A program made the position numbers and the translations under genes. Shown here piece after piece: positions 6,079 to 8,032 of a stretch of 8,032 nucleotides of DNA. Position 1 is the stretch's first letter, and every line of letters starts with the position of its first letter. The notes beneath the pieces are model-generated. The model had not been told where the DNA came from and ran no database searches. It saw only the letters and a program-made list of their open reading frames with translations. This DNA is from Betaproteobacteria bacterium (GTDB taxonomy: Bacteria; Pseudomonadota; Gammaproteobacteria; Burkholderiales; Burkholderiaceae_C), in assembly GCA_009918225.1 (NCBI GenBank), contig RGEP01000076.1, positions 1-8,032 of the forward strand. Reading direction: 5' to 3'.

Positions 6079-8032
6079 GGTAAATCTCCTCCGCCAGCGT
6101 TTTGGAAATGCCTTCCACGCTGCACAAGTCTTCCACGGATGCCGCGGCCACCCCGCGTACACCCCCAAAGCGTTGCAGCAGACGGGCGCGCTTTCTGGGC
6201 CCCACGCCGGGAATATCTTCCAGCCGGCTGCCCCCAGTGCGCGCCTGTGCGCGCTTGGCCCGCATGCCGGTGATGGCAAAGCGGTGGGCCTCGTCTCGGA
6301 TTTGCGCGACCAGCATCAAGGCGGCGGAATCAGCGCCCAGGTAGACCTTGGGTCGGCCGTCGGCGAACACCAACTCCTCCAGGCCCACCTTGCGCCCTTC
6401 CCCTTTTTCCACCCCAACCAGCAGCGACAGGTCCAAGCCCAACTCTTCGAACACTTCGCGGGCCACGCCCACCTGGCCTTTGCCGCCATCAATGAGCACC
6501 ACATCGGGCAGCCGCGACTCTTCCACCTTGGCATAGCGTCGGTGCAAGACCTGGCGCATGGCCGCGTAGTCATCGCCCCCCACCACGCCCTCGATGTTGT
6601 AGCGCCGGTATTGGGCAGTTTGCATCTGGTGCTGCTCAAACACCACGCAACTGGCCTGGGTGGCCTCGCCGGCCGTGTGGCTGATGTCGAAACACTCCAC
6701 CCGCAGGCGCTCCAGATCGTCGGCTGCCAAGTCCAGCGCCTCAGCCAGTGCGCGGGTGCGTTCACGTTGTGACCCTTCTTCGGCCAAGAGCCTTGCCAAG
6801 GCCAGCTGCCCATTCTTCTGGGCCATCTCCAGCCAAATGCGCCGCTGCTCGCGTGGTTGATGGGTCGCCTGCAGCTTCACCCCGACGTGTTGGGACAGCG
6901 CGGCCAGCAGCTCCCGGCTGACGGGGTGGCTGGTGATGAGTTGAGCCGGCGCCGGCAGGTCCAGGTAGTGCTGGCTGATGAAGGCCTCCAAGACGCGGGT
7001 CTCGATCTCGGTCACGCTCAGGGCTGGCGTGTGCGGTTCAGGGGCGTCAGGGGTATCCGTGAGCTCCAGGCCCATCGCCAGGGCCGCGCCATCTTCCACA
7101 TGGGCCGGAAAGTACGGTCGGTCGCCCAAATGACGCCCGCCGCGCACCATGGCCAGGTTGACGCACGCGCGGCCGCCTTGAACCTTCACCGCCAGGATGT
7201 CCACATCCTGCTCCAAAGAAGACAAGCTGCTGGCCTCCACCGATTGTTGGTGCAGCACCCGAGACAAAGCCGTGATTTGGTTGCGCAGTTCAGCGGCTTG
7301 CTCGAATGCCAGTGCATCGGCGTGCGCCATCATGCGCGACTGAAGTTCTTCGATCACCCCTTGCGCTTGCCCCAACAAAAACCGCTCGGTGTCGGCCACA
7401 TCACGCGCGTAATCGGCGGTGCTGATCAGGCCCACGCACGGCGCAGAGCAGCGCTTGATCTGATGCAGCAGGCAGGGCCGGCTGCGGTTGGCGAACACCG
7501 AGTCCTCGCAGGTCCGCAGCTTGAAGGCCTTTTGGATCAGCTGGATCGTTTCCTTGACCGCCCAGGCGCTGGGATAGGGCCCAAAGTAGCGGTGCCGACG
7601 GTCCACTGCACCGCGGTAGTAGGCCATGCGGGGAAACTCACCGGTCACCAGCCGCAAATAGGGGTAGCTCTTGTCGTCTCGGAACAAGATGTTGAACTTG
7701 GGGTTCAGCGTCTTGATCAGGTTGTTTTCCAGCAGCAAGGCTTCCGCTTCGCTGCGCACCACGGTGGTCTCCAGTCGCGCAATGCGGCTGACCATGTGCC
7801 CGATCCGGGTGCCCCCGTGGTCCTTTTGGAAATAGCTGGCCACACGCTTCTTGAGGCTGCGCGCCTTGCCAACGTACAGCACCTGGCCCTGGGCATCGAA
7901 GTAGCGGTACACCCCAGGCAAGGAAGGCAGTGCTGCCACCTCTGCCAACAGGGCCTCGCGCGCGCGCAGGTGGGCCGCGCGAGCAGCGCTGGCCGCGGCT
8001 TCATGCGCGGCTTCATGCGCGGCTTCATGCGC
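6065..8032 (-). CDS. uvrC: UvrABC excinuclease subunit C, 5' end beyond the window
   Basis: UvrC makes both cuts around a DNA lesion after UvrA and UvrB have marked it. Numbered from the TTG codon at 7948, the GIY-YIG nuclease spans about 8-90 (G12-V13-Y14, Y25-V26-G27, R35, E74). C147, C159, C167 and C171 have the 12-8-4 spacing of the iron-sulfur cluster cysteines described for E. coli UvrC. The UvrB-binding UVR segment lies at about 199-234. The RNase H-like 5' nuclease follows, with D421 (CFDISH), D460 (GGDDYAAM), D487 (LIDGGKGQ) and H555 (RDEAHRFAI). Helix-hairpin-helix motifs occupy about 577-627. The frame is open for 28 more codons from 7949 to the edge and TTG has no good ribosome-binding site, so the true start is probably outside. 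The stop overlaps the lipoprotein gene. Confidence 0.96.
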   Translation of the reverse strand, partial: AHEAAHEAAHEAAASAARAAHLRAREALLAEVAALPSLPGVYRYFDAQGQVLYVGKARSLKKRVASYFQKDHGGTRIGHMVSRIARLETTVVRSEAEALLLENNLIKTLNPKFNILFRDDKSYPYLRLVTGEFPRMAYYRGAVDRRHRYFGPYPSAWAVKETIQLIQKAFKLRTCEDSVFANRSRPCLLHQIKRCSAPCVGLISTADYARDVADTERFLLGQAQGVIEELQSRMMAHADALAFEQAAELRNQITALSRVLHQQSVEASSLSSLEQDVDILAVKVQGGRACVNLAMVRGGRHLGDRPYFPAHVEDGAALAMGLELTDTPDAPEPHTPALSVTEIETRVLEAFISQHYLDLPAPAQLITSHPVSRELLAALSQHVGVKLQATHQPREQRRIWLEMAQKNGQLALARLLAEEGSQRERTRALAEALDLAADDLERLRVECFDISHTAGEATQASCVVFEQHQMQTAQYRRYNIEGVVGGDDYAAMRQVLHRRYAKVEESRLPDVVLIDGGKGQVGVAREVFEELGLDLSLLVGVEKGEGRKVGLEELVFADGRPKVYLGADSAALMLVAQIRDEAHRFAITGMRAKRAQARTGGSRLEDIPGVGPRKRARLLQRFGGVRGVAAASVEDLCSVEGISKTLAEEIYRALH
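6086..6092 (-). promoter_or_regulatory. Strong ribosome-binding site inside the end of uvrC
   Basis: The minus strand reads GGAGGAG, nearly the full anti-16S complement, seven bases before GTG at 6078. It lies in the uvrC codons for the ending EEIYRALH. It decides the start of the lipoprotein gene and makes longer versions that begin further inside uvrC unlikely. Confidence 0.75.
7994..8032 (-). repeat. 12-bp tandem repeat in the uvrC 5' region
   Basis: Plus-strand unit cgcggcttcatg occurs three times exactly (7994-8005, 8006-8017, 8018-8029), with three more bases of a fourth copy at the window edge. As the unit is a multiple of three it keeps frame; in the uvrC frame it codes for Ala-His-Glu-Ala repeats. 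The array may continue outside the window. Confidence 0.9.

Noticed and set aside
6079..6279. Longer version of the TonB-like protein starting inside uvrC
   Set aside because: The added 67 residues are a frame-shifted reading of uvrC codons, and the GTG at 6078 has a strong ribosome-binding site and gives a sensible lipoprotein signal.
5801..6772. Plus-strand open frame (323 codons) opposite uvrC and the lipoprotein gene
   Set aside because: No family motif and no ribosome-binding site; the opposite strand carries catalytic motifs of UvrC throughout.
7717..8028. Minus-strand frame beginning with repeated Met-Lys-Pro-Arg
   Set aside because: It is a shifted reading of the 12-bp repeat and then of the uvrC GIY-YIG coding region.

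Overview
The window is an ordinary stretch of chromosome from a GC-rich Gram-negative bacterium. Gene content and protein style (PpiD, HU, UvrC and PgsA with typical beta-proteobacterial sequence features) suggest Burkholderiales, probably Comamonadaceae. This is an inference from remembered family sequences, not a search result. Every gene I can support lies on the minus strand, so transcription runs from the right edge to the left. No interval longer than 300 bases lacks a gene, and I see no mobile element, CRISPR array or phage gene.

Right part (8032 to about 3957, in transcription order): uvrC (nucleotide-excision repair nuclease, 5' end cut by the window edge), a proline-rich lipoprotein with a TonB-C-like domain that overlaps the end of uvrC by 14 bases, pgsA (phosphatidylglycerophosphate synthase), and an EamA/DMT-family permease. 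The first three are packed tightly enough to be one operon. The permease follows an 84-base gap that holds a candidate promoter and a short, roughly helically phased repeat.

Left part (about 3872 to 1): hupB (HU nucleoid protein, probably starting at GTG), then 41 bases later tRNA-Val(TAC), then an intrinsic terminator, a monovalent cation:proton antiporter of the CPA2 type, ppiD (periplasmic, inner-membrane-anchored folding factor), and tRNA-His(GTG), whose 3' end runs off the left edge. The hupB-ppiD neighbourhood recalls the E. coli order hupB-ppiD, here separated by the tRNA and the antiporter.

I found no clearly new multi-gene system. The points most worth a second look are: the helically spaced 10-bp repeat array over the permease promoter; the antiporter start codon sitting directly behind the tRNA-Val terminator; the TonB-like domain on what looks like an outer-membrane lipoprotein; a PpiD that keeps the parvulin active-site residues; and a 12-bp in-frame tandem repeat at the start of uvrC.
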